This document shows positions 23,942 to 35,321 of a stretch of 64,000 nt of DNA, piece after piece. Source of the DNA: Scilla litardierei. Taxonomy: Eukaryota; Streptophyta; Magnoliopsida; Asparagales; Asparagaceae. Both the position numbers and the translations under genes were made by a program. The notes under the pieces were generated by a model that saw only the letters and a program-made list of their open reading frames with translations, was not told the DNA's origin and did no database searches. The stretch lies in assembly GCA_030789695.1 (NCBI GenBank), contig CM061134.1, forward strand, positions 62,540,370 through 62,604,369. The letters run 5' to 3'. Position 1 is the stretch's first letter, and each line of letters opens with the position of its first letter.

Positions 23942-24290
23942 ACCGACTAGTTCATTGAATCAATTATACAGGAGTTACTGTTTACTCTTAGTCGGTCTAA
24001 GAACAACCACCGACCGACTAGATGTGAAACTAGTCGGTCAGAACTTGATCTCAGACCGACTAGTTCCTTTGATAAATTTCACCTAAGTTACTGTTTATCG
24101 TTAGTCGGTCTAAGAACGTCTTTCGATCGACTAGGTTGCAAACTAGTCGGTCAGCCATTGTTCTTTAACCGACTAATTCATTGACCATTTTAACAACCTG
24201 AGTTACTGTTTGGTGTTAGTCGATCACAGTTAGCCGACCGACAGACTAGTTCTCAAACTAGTCGGTCAGCCAACCTTCATTGACCGACTA
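23942..24290 (+). repeat. three ~113-bp tandem units with GACCGACTAG palindromes in the LTR
   Basis: ACCGACTA marks unit starts at 23942, 24055, 24168 and 24283. Each unit has GAGTTACTGTTT or AAGTTACTGTTT in the middle and GACCGACTAG facing CTAGTCGGTC, so each can form a hairpin. The array lies just before the TATA-like box, where LTR enhancers usually sit. The 3' LTR copy is at 31262-31611. Confidence 0.9.
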
Positions 24291-24336
24291 ACCGCTGTCG
24301 AAACCCTAGGTTTCGCCCAGACGCCACACGATTTTC

Positions 24337-24344
24337 TATTTAAA
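24337..24344 (+). promoter_or_regulatory. LTR TATA-like box of G1
   Basis: TATTTAAA followed by CCCCAAACG and a T/C-rich tract, as expected just before a transcription start. The copy in the 3' LTR is at 31658-31665. Confidence 0.5.
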
Positions 24345-24378
24345 CCCCAAACGTTTTCTTTTCTTTCTTTCTCTTCTA

Positions 24379-24633
24379 TTGGCCATTTCCTTTCCCCCCT
24401 TGACCTCTGATCTTTCCCAACCTTCCTCTAGCCATTCATCCTTCCTCAAGAGCCCCTCTCCCTCTCCATTTAGGCCGGCCATCTCCTCTAGGCCGCTGGC
24501 CAACCCCCAAAACTCCCCAAAATCTCATTTCTCCAGATTTTCTCCATCCATTCCAGATCTGAACCGTGGTTCTCCGGATCGTTCTTCCGTTGCCGTGCTT
24601 GCTCGGCATCGTTCTTCCGCTCCAATACGGTAG
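24379..24633 (+). other. Ser/Pro-rich leader ORF in the G1 LTR
   Basis: An 84-codon frame starting MAISFPPLTSDLSQPSSSHS just downstream of the inferred transcription start. The 3' LTR copy keeps the frame with few changes (31720-31953, from a later ATG), though this may only reflect the young age of the element. Protein status is unproven; it may simply be the pyrimidine-rich leader. Confidence 0.25.
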
Positions 24634-25665
24634 TGAATCGATCCTTTATTATCGTCTTAACCCTCATGGTGATTTTTGTTAAACCCTAATAAAACTAGGT
24701 TAGATGTTGTTCTAATATTGTTTTGACATGGCAGCGATCTCACCCCCGTAGCTAACATTTTGTGACAAACCTTCGTGATCGTCATCCTTGGTGCCAGGCA
24801 AGTGAAACTTGCCACTTAGGGTTTTAGGCCATGTTTTAGGCCACTCTTGTACCGTAGCGTAAAAGAGACTAGACAGTGAAATGATAGCTGCATAGATGCC
24901 TATTTGATCTAGTTTGACAACGAAACTAGATCCGTCACCTCAAATGATCTAGCTTGACAACGAAGCTAGGTCCAACCCTTTTAACTTGTTGTTCATGCAT
25001 ATTAAACTGCCATATTTAATTCCTTACCTGTACGCCTTACTACATGCCATGTCATGCTATCCATGTTGAATGTCGCATTCGTAGCACACGCTACAATACT
25101 TGTGTTTCCTGGCTCGTGTTCCAGAAGCGGGCTACGTGAGTTGGTCGATAGCCAATGCCCGATCTACTTGTTTCCGGCTAGGCACCTGCGTTGCAGGCAT
25201 AACCCTAGGCCAGGCTAGGCACCTGCTTTTAGCGGGCACAACCCTATGCCAAATACACTTCCTGGCTCGTGATCCAGAAGCGAGCATTCCGTGTTCGGGG
25301 GTAATGCCCTGGCTCGATACACATGGAGGGGTAGGGATAAGCGGTCACCTGAGCTTACGAGTTGGCCCGATCAGCCACTCTAGCCAGCAGATGAAATCTC
25401 TGTGCACAACTTGTTTACTTGACTTGTTAACTTGACGTGAACTACTTGACTTGTACTTGTCCGTGTTTTTACTTGTGAAACTTGTTATCCATGCCATACT
25501 TGCTACTTGCTACTTGTACTTCCCTTTTACTTGTCACTTCCATACTATACTTGTCATGTCATGCACACTATAACTGCTAGGTTGCTAGTTTACCTTCCTT
25601 TCAGTTTCCTTGCCCAAGTCTTTTAGACTTACTGACATGTGCCCCTTTACTCTTTTGGTTGACAC

Positions 25666-25773
25666 ATGTTAGATCCTGAGCCTGAGGTTGCTGCTGCGGA
25701 CGTGGTGTTCGCTGACGCTGAGTCAGAGCCCGCGTTCATCGAGGAGTTTGAGGACACGGGCGATCAGTCGTAG
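25666..25773 (+). other. acidic 35-codon ORF near the end of the G1 LTR
   Basis: It starts MLDPEPEVAAADVVFADAES and ends with a Glu/Asp-rich tail and a TAG. The 3' LTR copy (32986-33093) keeps the frame with one amino acid change. The LTR of G2 has a similar small acidic ORF in the same place (52648-52734). Function unknown. The ATG is in ACACATGTTAG, which could also be a splice acceptor. Confidence 0.35.
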
Positions 25774-26114
25774 AGACTGTTTGTGTTGTTGTTAGACTGC
25801 TTTTGTTGTCGGTGCGTAGCACCAATACTTTGTGCCGTGTTGGCTTTTGGTTGGCCATGTTTTGGGCCTAGACTCTTTCTTTTAGCCTGGTGGCTTTTCT
25901 GGATGTTGAACTTAATTTTAATATTTGGACATTGCTGAGATTTGGGATTTTATTTCTGTATCTCCTTGTATTATTATCTTGTTCTGTCGTGGTTACAGGG
26001 ACCTGCACATGATTTATTGACGCTTATCAGGCGTGTAGCTTCATAGCTCCACGTCTGTGCGAACCTTCTCACGTCTCGCCTCCATTTTAGGGAAGCGGGG
26101 CGTGACAGGTTTTG

Positions 26115-26131
26115 TTGGTGGCACATGCAGG
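26115..26131 (+). other. candidate primer-binding site of G1
   Basis: TTGGTGGCACATGCAGG begins seven bases after the LTR end. G2 has TTGGTGGCTCATGCAGG at the same place. Neither is the usual initiator-Met site TGGTATCAGAGC. The matching tRNA or tRNA fragment is not assigned. Confidence 0.45.
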
Positions 26132-26250
26132 TCCATCTGTAACTGCGATTATCGGAATAACGATAATAATATTAGAATGTCCAATAAACTAAGTTCGACA
26201 TCCGAGTCATGAGCTATGAGTCTAATTTGTTTCGTTTTCTGTGTCATTAG

Positions 26251-27327
26251 ATGGCAGGAAGGCGATTTACCCGTGGTGGTGGTAGCGCGCCCCCTCATGA
26301 CGAGGAGCCTGAGCGGGAGCCCACCAATGGGGAGATGATGCGGATGATGCTTCAAATTATGCAGGTGCAGCAAGGCGTGCTCCTGCAAGTCCAGAATGCT
26401 CCAGTTGTTCGAGCTGCTCGGGCACTTCCTGATGCTCCTCGCTCCGAGCCTGGAGCGAAGCAATTTCGGGAGCTGGGTCCCGCTTATTTTTATGGGTCTG
26501 AGGGTCCTCTAGCTGCCGATGAGTGGATTCAGAACATAGAGGATAATTTGAAGATGACGAAGATCGGCCCGGCTGGATGGGTTGATTTGGCGAAGAGGCA
26601 GCTCAAGGATAATGCTCGGAACTGGTGGGATGCGGAAGAGAAGATGCTGGTGGAGCCGATAGCTTGGGCTACCTTTAAGTCCAGGTTCGATGAAGAGTTC
26701 TTTCCGAAGGCTGCTATGAAGGAGATGCTACAACACTTTATTGAGCTGAAGCAAGTGAGCTTGACGGTGGACCAGTACCACCAAGAGTTCACTAGGCTGA
26801 GTCGGTTCGCACCGAAGATGGTGCAGGATGCTGATGAGAGGGCTCAGAGGTTCCTGCAGAGACTTGCTTTGGAGCTTCAGAGTTTTGTGTCTTCCTCTGA
26901 TCTGGACTCTTATCAAAAGGTTCTAGTAGCTGCGAGGAGGCAGGAGTTGAACCTGAGCCAGAGGAGGGGACATGTTGCTGGAGCTGGGAAGAGGCCTATG
27001 GAGTATGCCAGTGCGGTGGTTAGGCCTGGTTTCAAGCCTAATCAACCGGTGCAGTTCAAGAGGCCAGGAGGGCCTATTCAGAAGACTTGCCATTTCTGCG
27101 GCAGGACCGAGCATATCAAGGAGCAGTGTAGGACATTCCTGGGCCAGTGCATTGTCTGTGGAGATCCTACCCATTCCATGAAGGACTGCCCGAAGTCGAA
27201 GCAGCCTTGGAGGGCACCTGTTGTAGCACAGCCGTTGCAGCAGAGAGCGCCTATTCTTGCTGGACGTGGAGCAGCTCTTGTCCCACAGAGGCAGGATTTT
27301 CGGCAGGATTTTCCGCCGAGGAGGTAG
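26251..27327 (+). CDS. gag: Gag of chromovirus G1
   Basis: 358 codons, uninterrupted, starting MAGRRFTRGGGSAPPHDEEP. The Gag core spans roughly residues 75-190 (ADEWIQNIEDNLKM, AKRQLKDNARNWWDAEEKM, FFPKAAMKEMLQHFIELKQ). Two zinc knuckles near residues 280-315, CHFCGRTEHIKEQC and CIVCGDPTHSMKDC, have all metal ligands. Gag would form the particle and bind RNA. It ends at a TAG; the same frame continues (AFLMTAVESEAVDEVIT) to a possible splice donor at 27380. The TAG may be a natural Gag stop or a mutation of CAG or AAG. Confidence 0.88.
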   Translation: MAGRRFTRGGGSAPPHDEEPEREPTNGEMMRMMLQIMQVQQGVLLQVQNAPVVRAARALPDAPRSEPGAKQFRELGPAYFYGSEGPLAADEWIQNIEDNLKMTKIGPAGWVDLAKRQLKDNARNWWDAEEKMLVEPIAWATFKSRFDEEFFPKAAMKEMLQHFIELKQVSLTVDQYHQEFTRLSRFAPKMVQDADERAQRFLQRLALELQSFVSSSDLDSYQKVLVAARRQELNLSQRRGHVAGAGKRPMEYASAVVRPGFKPNQPVQFKRPGGPIQKTCHFCGRTEHIKEQCRTFLGQCIVCGDPTHSMKDCPKSKQPWRAPVVAQPLQQRAPILAGRGAALVPQRQDFRQDFPPRR

Positions 27328-27379
27328 GCTTTTCTGATGACCGCTGTGGAGAGCGAGGCAGTGGATGAGGTTATCACAG

Positions 27380-27495
27380 GTAATCCTCAATCTAGCTGTT
27401 ACTTTCCTAGCTAGTTTTAATTGTTAGGTCATGTTTGGTTGCTTTCATATGATTGGTTGCTAGAATAGGATTTGATTGTTAAATTGCTTGTTAAG
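27380..27495 (+). other. putative 116-nt intron between Gag and protease of G1
   Basis: The segment starts GTAATCC after ATCACAG and ends TTGTTAAG before GTGTGATT. It is AT-rich and has stops in the Gag frame. Removing it joins the upstream frame to the protease frame in phase 1, creating the expected short link before VLFDSGAS. No RNA evidence is available; an AT-rich insertion with chance borders is the alternative. Confidence 0.55.
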
Positions 27496-29893
27496 GTGTG
27501 ATTTTGGTTTGCACATTTCCTGCACGAGTCCTCTTTGACTCTGGTGCATCGATGTGCATTATTTCTCGGAGCTTCGTGGAGAAGCATTCCTTGTCGACGT
27601 ACCCTCTTTCCAAGAGTTGGAATATCGTTACAGGAAATGGCGTGGTCTCGGTACATCGTGGTTGCAATTCTTGCCCATTGGTGGTCTGTGGACATGAGCT
27701 TTACGCTGATTTCATTGTCCACGACATCATCAACTATGATGCGGTCCTTGGGATGGATTGGCTTACGAGCTTCTATGCTACGATCGATTGTCGTCGGAAG
27801 AAGGTGGTGTTCGAGATTCCCGGACATCCAGTATTTGAGTTCAGTCGAGGTAGCAGTTCGCTTGGCCCTGTCAGATTTCGGGCCAGGGCAGTGGAGATTG
27901 TGGCTATGCAGATGGAGCTGGAGAGGCCAGCTGTGGTGCGTGATTTCGATGACGTCTTCCCCGAGGAGATGTCTGGGTTGCCACCCGATCGAGCTCTGGA
28001 ATTTTCTATTGATCTTATTCCGGGAGCGCAGCCGATTTCAAAGGCGCCGTATCGTATGGCATCCGCTGAGTTGGAGGAATTACGAAAGCAGTTGGATGAG
28101 CTTCTTCAGAAGGGTTATATTAATCCTAGTGTGTCTCCGTGGGGAGCACCGGTGTTGCTGGTAAAGAAGAAGGATGGTTCGCGTCGCATGTGCGTGGACT
28201 ATCGGGAGCTGAATGCAGTGACCGTGAAGAATAAATACACGTTGCCTCGCATCGATGATATTTTTGATCAGCTTGGAGGTTCGAGGGTGTTTTCTAAGTT
28301 GGATCTGAGAAGTGGTTATCATCAGCTGAAGGTGAAGAAGGAAGATGTTCCGAAGACAGCATTCAGGACGAAGAATGGACACTACGAGTTTGTGGTTATG
28401 CCTTTCGGTGTAACCAATGCACCCGTAGTTTTCATGAATTTGATGAATCTGATCTTCTATGACTTTTTAGATAAGTTTGTCGTTATCTTTATTGACGACA
28501 TTCTGATCTATTCAAAGTCGAAAGAGGAGCATGCCTCGCACTTGAGGACGATGTTGGAGATTTTGAGGAAGCATCGTTTGTATGCTAAGTTTTCAAAGTG
28601 CGAGTTTTGGCTGGACAGAGTTGCTTTTCTCGGGCATGTGGTGACTAGAGATGGTATTTCAGTGGATCCCGAGAAGACTAGGGCCATCAGAGAGTGGCCT
28701 GTTCCGTAGTCAGCGTTTGAGATCCGGAGTTTCCTTGGGCTTGCTGGTTATTATCGGCGCTTCATTAAGGACTTTTCCCGTATTGCTGAGCCGATGACCA
28801 GATTGACGCGGAAGGATGTACCTTTTGTTTGGTCGGGTGATTGTGAGAATGCCTTTGGTGTTCTGAGGGAGAGATTGACGACTGCCCCTATTCTTGTTGT
28901 GCCTGATCGCAGCGGAGGATTTGAGATCTTTTGCGATGCTTCTGGCAAGGGTCTTGGTTGTGTGTTGCATCAGCACGGGCATGTTGTGGCATATGCTTCG
29001 CGTCAGCTCAAGACTCATGAGAAGAATTACCCGACGCATGACTTGGAGTTGGCTGCTGTCGTGTTTGCGCTTAAGATTTGGAGGCACTTCCTGCTGAGTT
29101 AGAAAGTGAAAATCTTCACCGATCACAAAAGCTTGAAGTATATTTTTACTCAGAAGGAGCTCAACATGCGACAACGTCGATGGTTGGAGCTCATGGCAGA
29201 TTATGAGATTGATTTGCAGTATCACCCTGGCAAGGTGAATGTGGTTCCTGATGCGCTGAGTAGGCTTCCAGCGGTGATGATGTTGACCTCGCAGTGGAGA
29301 TTGCAGCAGGATTTTTGCGAGTCTAGAATTGAGATTGTTCTTCTTGGAGGAGCCTCTTCGTTGATGTGTATGCAGATACAGTCGACGATCGTGGATCGGA
29401 TCAAGGCTGGTCAGGCTGAGGATCCGAAGTTAGTTAAGATTCGGGAGCAGGTAGAAGCCGGTCTGCGGACTGACTTTTTGATTCATGAGGATGGCTCGCT
29501 GAGGTTTGGAGCCAGGTTGTGTGTGCCAGCTGGGGATATTAGAGAGGAGTTGTTGGTGGAGGCACACCTGGTGGCACCAAGATGTACAAGGATCTTCTTC
29601 TGAACTATTGGTGGCATGGTATGAAGAGGAGCGTGGCTTGGAGTGTAGCCAAGTGTTTGGTTTACCAGCAGGTAAAGGCGGAGCATCAGCGTACGGCAGG
29701 GTTGCTACAACCGCTACCGATTCCGGAGTGGAAGTGGCAACACATCACTATGGATTTCGTGACTGGACTACCTCAGAGTCCGAAGCAGAATGACGCGATT
29801 TGGGTGATCGTAGATCGATTGACCAAATCCGCACACTTTATTCCATTCCGAGTGGGACAGTCCACTGAGGCGCTAGCAAGGAGATACATGGAG

Positions 29894-29964
29894 GTAAATT
29901 CTTTTACTCTCCATTTCTATTTCCTTTTCCTAGTTTAGATAGTGATGTAACGTGAATCGTGCAG
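29894..29964 (+). other. putative 71-nt intron inside the G1 integrase
   Basis: The segment starts GTAAATTC after ATGGAG and ends with AATCGTGCAG before GAGATCGTACG. It is T-rich with a good acceptor. Removal joins RRYME to [15 protein letters not shown] in phase 0, exactly the continuous sequence expected in gypsy integrases. Confidence 0.65.
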
Positions 29965-30912
29965 GAGATCGTACGACTTCACGGAGTCCCCGTGAGTATC
30001 GTGTCGGACAGAGACACGAGGTTCATATCTCAGTTCTGGCAGAGTTTGCAGAAGAGTTGGGTACGCGTCTGAGTTTCAGCACGGCGTACCATCCGCAGAC
30101 AGATGGCCAGTCCGAGAGGACGATTCAGATCTTGGAGGACATGCTGAGGGCATGCATGTTGGATTTCAAGGGTTTGTGGGAGGACCATCTACATCTGGTA
30201 TAGTTTTCCTACAACAGCAACTTCCAGGCAAGTATTGGCATGGCGCCTTTCGCCGCGCTTTATGGAAGGAAATGTCGATCGCCATTGAGTTGGGATGACA
30301 TTGGTGATCGGGAGCTGTTGGGACCTGAGATGATTGTGGAGGCTGTGGATGTTGTCAGGAACATTCGGGAGAGGTTGAGGATTACTCAGGACCGTTTTAA
30401 GCATTGGGCGGATGCTAAACGATGTCCTTTGGAGTTTCAGCCAGGCGACCATGTGTTCTTGAAGATTTCCCCGAATCGTGGTGTGATTCGCTTCGGGAAG
30501 CGAGGGAAGTTGAGCCCGCGATACATTGGACTGTTTGACATTCTGGAGAGAGTTGGCGAGGTAGCCTACCATTTGGCCTTGCCGCCATCTTTGGAAGGAG
30601 TTCACAATGTTTTCCATGTGTCGCAGCTTCGTCGATACATTAGCGATCCATCTCATGCTGTGGATTTCTCGGAGATTACCGTTCGCCCTGATATGACGTA
30701 TGACCAGCAGCCAGTGCAGATTCTGGACAGGCATCAGAAGTCACTCCGGAACAAGGTTGTCAATATTGTAATCAATCTTGTAAGGGTGATGTGGCGACAC
30801 GGCTCACCAGGAGAGTCTACTTGGGAGAATGAGGATGAGATGCGAGAGCGCTACCCACTTTTGTTCCCGGACACGTGAGTGTTGGGAAATTCCGAGGACG
30901 GAATTTTTCTTA

Positions 30913-30924
30913 AGTTAGAGAGGA
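30913..30924 (+). other. polypurine tract of G1
   Basis: AGTTAGAGAGGA lies immediately before the 3' LTR, as expected for the plus-strand primer. Confidence 0.7.
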
Positions 30925-33427
30925 TGTAACGACTGGTTTTCATGTATTTGTATTATCTATATTATATATATATGTTTTGGTGGATTTTCTCCTTATGTGT
31001 GGTTTACCGTCTCCGTCGCTTTCGTTTTTGTTTGTTTCGTTATGATTTTCTAGCTTCTTCCTTAGATCGTTGAGTTTTGGAGTAAGTCATTCGTGACGAG
31101 CTTCAAATCACTCATATCTTAGAGATAGGTTGATCCTAGAAGCCGTAGGAATCTTCCCGAAGCTTCGCGCTTCATTTCGGCACTTTTCGTGCACCTTAGT
31201 TGGTTCAAGAAGGGGGACCAACCGACTAGATTGAGATCTAGTCGGTCAGGTACTCTACTGGAACCGACTAGTTCATTGAATCAATTATACAGGAGTTACT
31301 GTTTACTCTTAGTCGGTCTAAGAACAACCACCGACCGACTAGATGTGAAACTAGTCGGTCAGAACTTGATCTCAGACCGACTAGTTCCTTTGATAAATTT
31401 CACCTAAGTTACTGTTTATCGTTAGTCGGTCTAAGAACGTCTTTCGACCGACTAGGTTGCAAACTAGTCGGTCAGCCATTGTTCTTTAACCGACTAATTC
31501 ATTGACCATTTTAACAACCTGAGTTACTGTTTGGTGTTAGTCGGTCACAGTTAGCCGACCGACCGACTAGTTCTCAAACTAGTCGGTCAGCCAACCTTCC
31601 TTGACCGACTAACCGATGTCGAAACCCTAGGTTTCGCCCAGCCGCCACATGATTTTCTATTTAAACCCCAAACGTTTTCTTTTCTTTCTTTCTCTTCTAT
31701 TGGCCATTTCCTTTCCCCCTTGACCTCTGATCTTTCCCAACCTTCCTCTAGCCATTCATCCTTCCTCAAGAGCCCCTCTCCCTCTCCATTTAGGCCGGCC
31801 ATCTCCTCTAGGCCGCCGGCCAACCCCCAAAACTCCCCAAAATCTCATTTCTCCAGATTTTCTCCATCCATTCCAGATCTGAACCGTGGTTCTCCGGATC
31901 GTTCTTCCGTTGCCGTGCTTGCTCGGCATCGTTCTTCTGCTCCAATACGGTAGTGAATCGATCCTTTATTATCCTCTTAACCCTCATGGTGATTTTTGTT
32001 AAACCCTAATAAAACTAGGTTGGATGTTGTTCTAATATTGTTTTGCCATGGCAGCGATCTCACCCCCGTAGCTAACATTTTGTGACGAACCTTCGTGATC
32101 GTCATCCTTGGTGCCAGGCAAGTGAAACTTGCCACTTAGGGTTTTAGGCCATGTTTTAGGCCACTCTTGTACCGTAGCGTAAAAGAGACTAGACAGTGAA
32201 ATGATAGCTGCCTAGATGCCTATTTGATCTAGTTTGACAACGAAACTAGATCCGTCACCTCAAATGATCTAGCTTGACAACGAAGCTAGGTCCAACCCTT
32301 TTAACTTGTTGTTCATGCATATTAAACTGCCATGTTTAATTCCTTACCTGTACGCCTTACTACATGCCATGTCATGCTATCCATGTTGAATGTCGCATTC
32401 GTAGCACATGCTACAATACTTGTGTTTCCTGGCTCATGTTCCAGAAGCGGGCTACGTGAGTTGGTCGATAGCCAATGCCCGATCTACTTGTTTCCGGCTA
32501 GGCACCTGCGTTGCAGGCATAACCCTAGGCCAGGCTAGGCACATGCTTTTAGCGGGCACAACCCTATGCCAAATACACTTCCTGGCTCGTGATCCAGAAG
32601 CGAGCATTCCGTGTTCGGGGGTAATGCCCTGGCTCGATACACATGGAGGGGTAGGGATAAGCGGTCACCTGAGCTTACGAGTTGGCCCGATCAGCCACTC
32701 TAGCCAGCAGACGAAATCTCTGTGCACAACTTGTTTACTTGACTTGTTAACTTGACGTGAACTACTTGACTTGTACTTGTCCGTGTTTTTACTTGTGAAA
32801 CTTGTTATGCATGCCATACTTGCTACTTGATACTTGTACTTCCCTTTTACTTGTCACTTCCATACTATACTTGCCATGTCATGCACACTATAACTGCTAG
32901 GTTGCTAGTTTACCTTCCTTTCAGTTTCCTTGCCCAAGTCTTTTAGACTTGCTGACATGTGCCCCTTTACTCTTTTGGGTGACACATGTTAGATCCTGAG
33001 CCTGAGGTTGCTGCTGAGGATGTGGTGTTCGCTGACGCTGAGTCAGAGCCCGCGTTCATCGAGGAGTTTGAGGACACGGGCGATCAGTCGTAGAGACTGT
33101 TTGTGTTGTTGTTAGACTGCTTTTGTTGTCGGTGCGTAGCACCAATACTTTGTGCCGTGTTGGCTTTTGGTTGGCCATGTTTTGGGCATAGACTCTTTCT
33201 TTTAGCCTGGTGGCTTTTCTGGATGTTGAACTTAATTTTAATATTTGGACATTGCTGAGATTTGGGATTTTATTTATGTATCTCCTTGTATTATTATCTT
33301 GTTCTGTCGTGGTTACAGGGACCTGCACATGATTTATTGACGCTTATCAGGCGTGTAGCTTCACAGCTCCACGTCTGTGCGGACCTTCTCACGTCTCGCC
33401 TCCATTTTAGGGAAGCGGGGCGTGACA
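30925..33427 (+). repeat. 3' LTR of G1
   Basis: 2,503 bp, starts TGTAACGACTGG and ends GGGGCGTGACA, followed by the TSD TTGGG. It repeats the 5' LTR features, including the palindrome array at 31262-31611. Confidence 0.95.
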
Positions 33428-33432
33428 TTGGG

Positions 33433-33985
33433 TCAGGCTGTAGGGTCTCACACCGAGTATGGTTTGCATCTTAGTAATAGGATGAATGTAGGAGTAGTGC
33501 ACTCGAGTGCACAGGAATAATTTAATCACAAAGAGGTTGTGACATTAAGTCTTTATTAAATGGGATTTAATTGTTTCGCAAAAGATTTGCGATATAAGCA
33601 TTAGTAGAATGCTACAAGAGATTATGGCATATGATGCAAAAGGTTTAAATTATACCGTAAAATGTTTACTAGAATATTTTAAATAATATGATGTATAGAA
33701 ACGAAGAGATTTTTTCCATAAAAGTCAGAAAAAACCATGCTTAAATCGGAGCTCAATATGAGCTAAAAAGCTCCAGAAAAGGGACAAATAGCCAGAGCTA
33801 GGGTTTTGCCCAGTTCTGGCCCAGGCCAGCCCAGCTGGGCTGGGCTAGCATACCCAGCCTGGGCGGGCGGGTCAAGGCCGCTGCAGGCAGGCGGGCCTAG
33901 GCCCGCATGAGCGGGCCTAGTCTACTCATGCGGGTGCTCGCCCGCCCAGGCGGTCGGGTTTGGCCCGCTAGAGCGGGCGAGGCCA
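33433..33985 (+). repeat. old copia LTR C1, right piece
   Basis: Continues the C1 LTR after the G1 insertion: TCAGGCTGTAGGGTCTCACA matches C2 at about 57361. From about 33800 it has GC palindromes (AGCCCAGCTGGGCT, GGCCCGCATGAGCGGGCC), as C2 does near 57720-57830. G2 interrupts it at 33986, so it should resume beyond the window. Confidence 0.75.
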
Positions 33986-35321
33986 TGTAACGGCCAGTTT
34001 TCATAGTGCACGTTTTTTCGTACTAAAGACAATTTCAAACGATTTCAAAAATGAGTAAATGATAATTTTTTCAAAATTTTTGTCGCTCAAATCTAAAAAT
34101 GGACTTCTTATTCGTGATCCTGACAACGATACAAACCCGTGATATTTCTTTCGTAATTTTTCGGACAAGTTTGGCTTCGGGGGTAAAATCGTAATTTCAT
34201 TTTTATGGTTTTTAATTACTCTAAAACTTAATTAAATTATCATAAACACTGTCAATTAAGGAAAACATGAGCCCATGTTTTTCTCACCACTTCTCAGATT
34301 CTTCCCCTCAATCCCAATTAATCCACAGTTAGTCAAATTTTCACCCACCCTAATTAATTCAACAACTACTAAGTTATTATTATAATTAATATATCTCTTT
34401 AAAACTCTTCCCCTCTTTCATTCTTCGCCCTTACACCCTGCCTCTTCAACCTCTCCATCTCCCCGAAACCCCATGCAACGCAGCTCGAGAACCTCCCTCC
34501 TCCACGCTAACCATCTACTCTCTCCCTCCCTCGCCCATCGGAGCCATCACCCGCCGAAGCTTCCCCTCCATTCGATTGCACAGCCACCCCCTTCCACACT
34601 ACCCCGACATGCACCGACGAACCCTTCCCTCGTCTCCGCCAAGAACCCAACCCCCGAACCCCTCTCACCTACTTCTCTCTCCGACGAAGCCCCAACCAAG
34701 TTTCACACCACCCCCTCTCTCCTCCCAACTCATGGCGAACACCCTTGAGCTCCATCGAAGCCCAGCCCTACACCGTTGTCACCTCTCACTGCCTCCATTC
34801 CACTCCGCAGCATCCTCTCCCCTCTCCCCGCTTCCATCACCGCATGGCCCTGCCTCCGATGAGGCGCCCAACCCCATAGCAAAGCCCCCCGCTGCTACCA
34901 AATGCCGCTGCCTCCAGCTCTGCCCTTCTCCACTTCGCTGACCCGTCGTTCGCCCACCCCACTCGTCAACGACCCAAGCTCGAAGCCCCACTCTCTTCTC
35001 CGAGCCCATATTCACTGCTTCACCCACCGTCACGAGTGCCACTGAAGTCACCTGGGCCTCCTCGTCTCCCATCGCTGCCACGACGTCCTCTCCACCCTCG
35101 TTGCCACTGCAGCGACGACCCATCAACCCACGCCCCAAGCCCTCCACCCTGATGAAGCCTCTGCCCCACTTCACTAGCTGTCGCCGTCTCTGCTCCTCCC
35201 TCGCCGCATGCCTCCCTCTGGCGGAGCCCGCTGCCCCTCTGTCGCCAGCTCGAGCCCCCCGAGCTCCGACTGCCCCCATTGCCTCACCCCAGCTTCCCCC
35301 ACTTCCCTCGCCAATGCGGCC
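33986..35321 (+). repeat. 5' LTR of G2, first piece
   Basis: Matches 55402-56387 closely. It has an AT-rich first third, then a C-rich stretch from about 34400. The last five bases CGGCC are the left TSD of copia P. Confidence 0.9.
34473..34748 (+). other. Ser/Pro/His-rich leader ORF in the G2 LTR
   Basis: A 91-codon frame starting MQRSSRTSLLHANHLLSPSL. The 3' LTR copy (55890 onwards) starts MQRSTRTSLLHANPLLSPSL and keeps the frame well beyond this point, until it runs into C2. As in G1, it lies in the C-rich part of the LTR. Coding is unproven. Confidence 0.25.

Larger units (their letters stand above)
23604..26107 (+). repeat. 5' LTR of G1
   Basis: Starts TGTAACGACTGG and ends GGGGCGTGACA. 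It contains a tandem palindrome array (23942-24290), a TATA-like box (24337), a Ser/Pro-rich ORF (24379-24633) and an acidic 35-codon ORF (25666-25773), all repeated in the 3' LTR. Confidence 0.95.
27328..30878 (+). pseudogene. pol: Pol of G1: protease, RT, RNase H, integrase, chromodomain
   Basis: Protease: [13 protein letters not shown] near 27527. Reverse transcriptase: [16 protein letters not shown] (28190), [14 protein letters not shown], and catalytic [11 protein letters not shown] (about 28489). RNase [17 protein letters not shown] (28920) and [12 protein letters not shown]. Integrase: the HHCC part is damaged (CLVYQQVK has Tyr for the second Cys), but the DDE residues are present in [18 protein letters not shown] and HPQTDGQSERT. 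The end has ILDRHQKSLRNK and TWENEDEMRERYPLLF, typical of a chromodomain tail. Breaks: TAG at 28707 and 29100, a small deletion with frame change near 29570, a 1-bp frameshift near 30055, and TAG at 30201. Two GT-AG segments interrupt it. Confidence 0.9.
23604..33427 (+). mobile_element. nearly complete Ty3/gypsy chromovirus G1
   Basis: Two LTRs of 2,504 and 2,503 bp, a perfect TSD TTGGG (23599-23603 and 33428-33432), Gag, protease, reverse transcriptase, RNase H, integrase and a C-terminal chromodomain-like end in the normal gypsy order. About 38 mismatches between the LTRs by eye (~1.5%). The layout and long LTRs fit the Tekay/Del group. It carries at least three in-frame stops and two frameshifts in pol, plus two GT-AG segments that look like introns, so it is probably defective. 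It sits in C1. Confidence 0.93.

Noticed and set aside
27325..27495. Alternative splice donor AG-GTAGGC at the end of G1 gag
   Set aside because: Joining it to the acceptor at 27495 puts the protease out of frame, unlike the donor at 27380.
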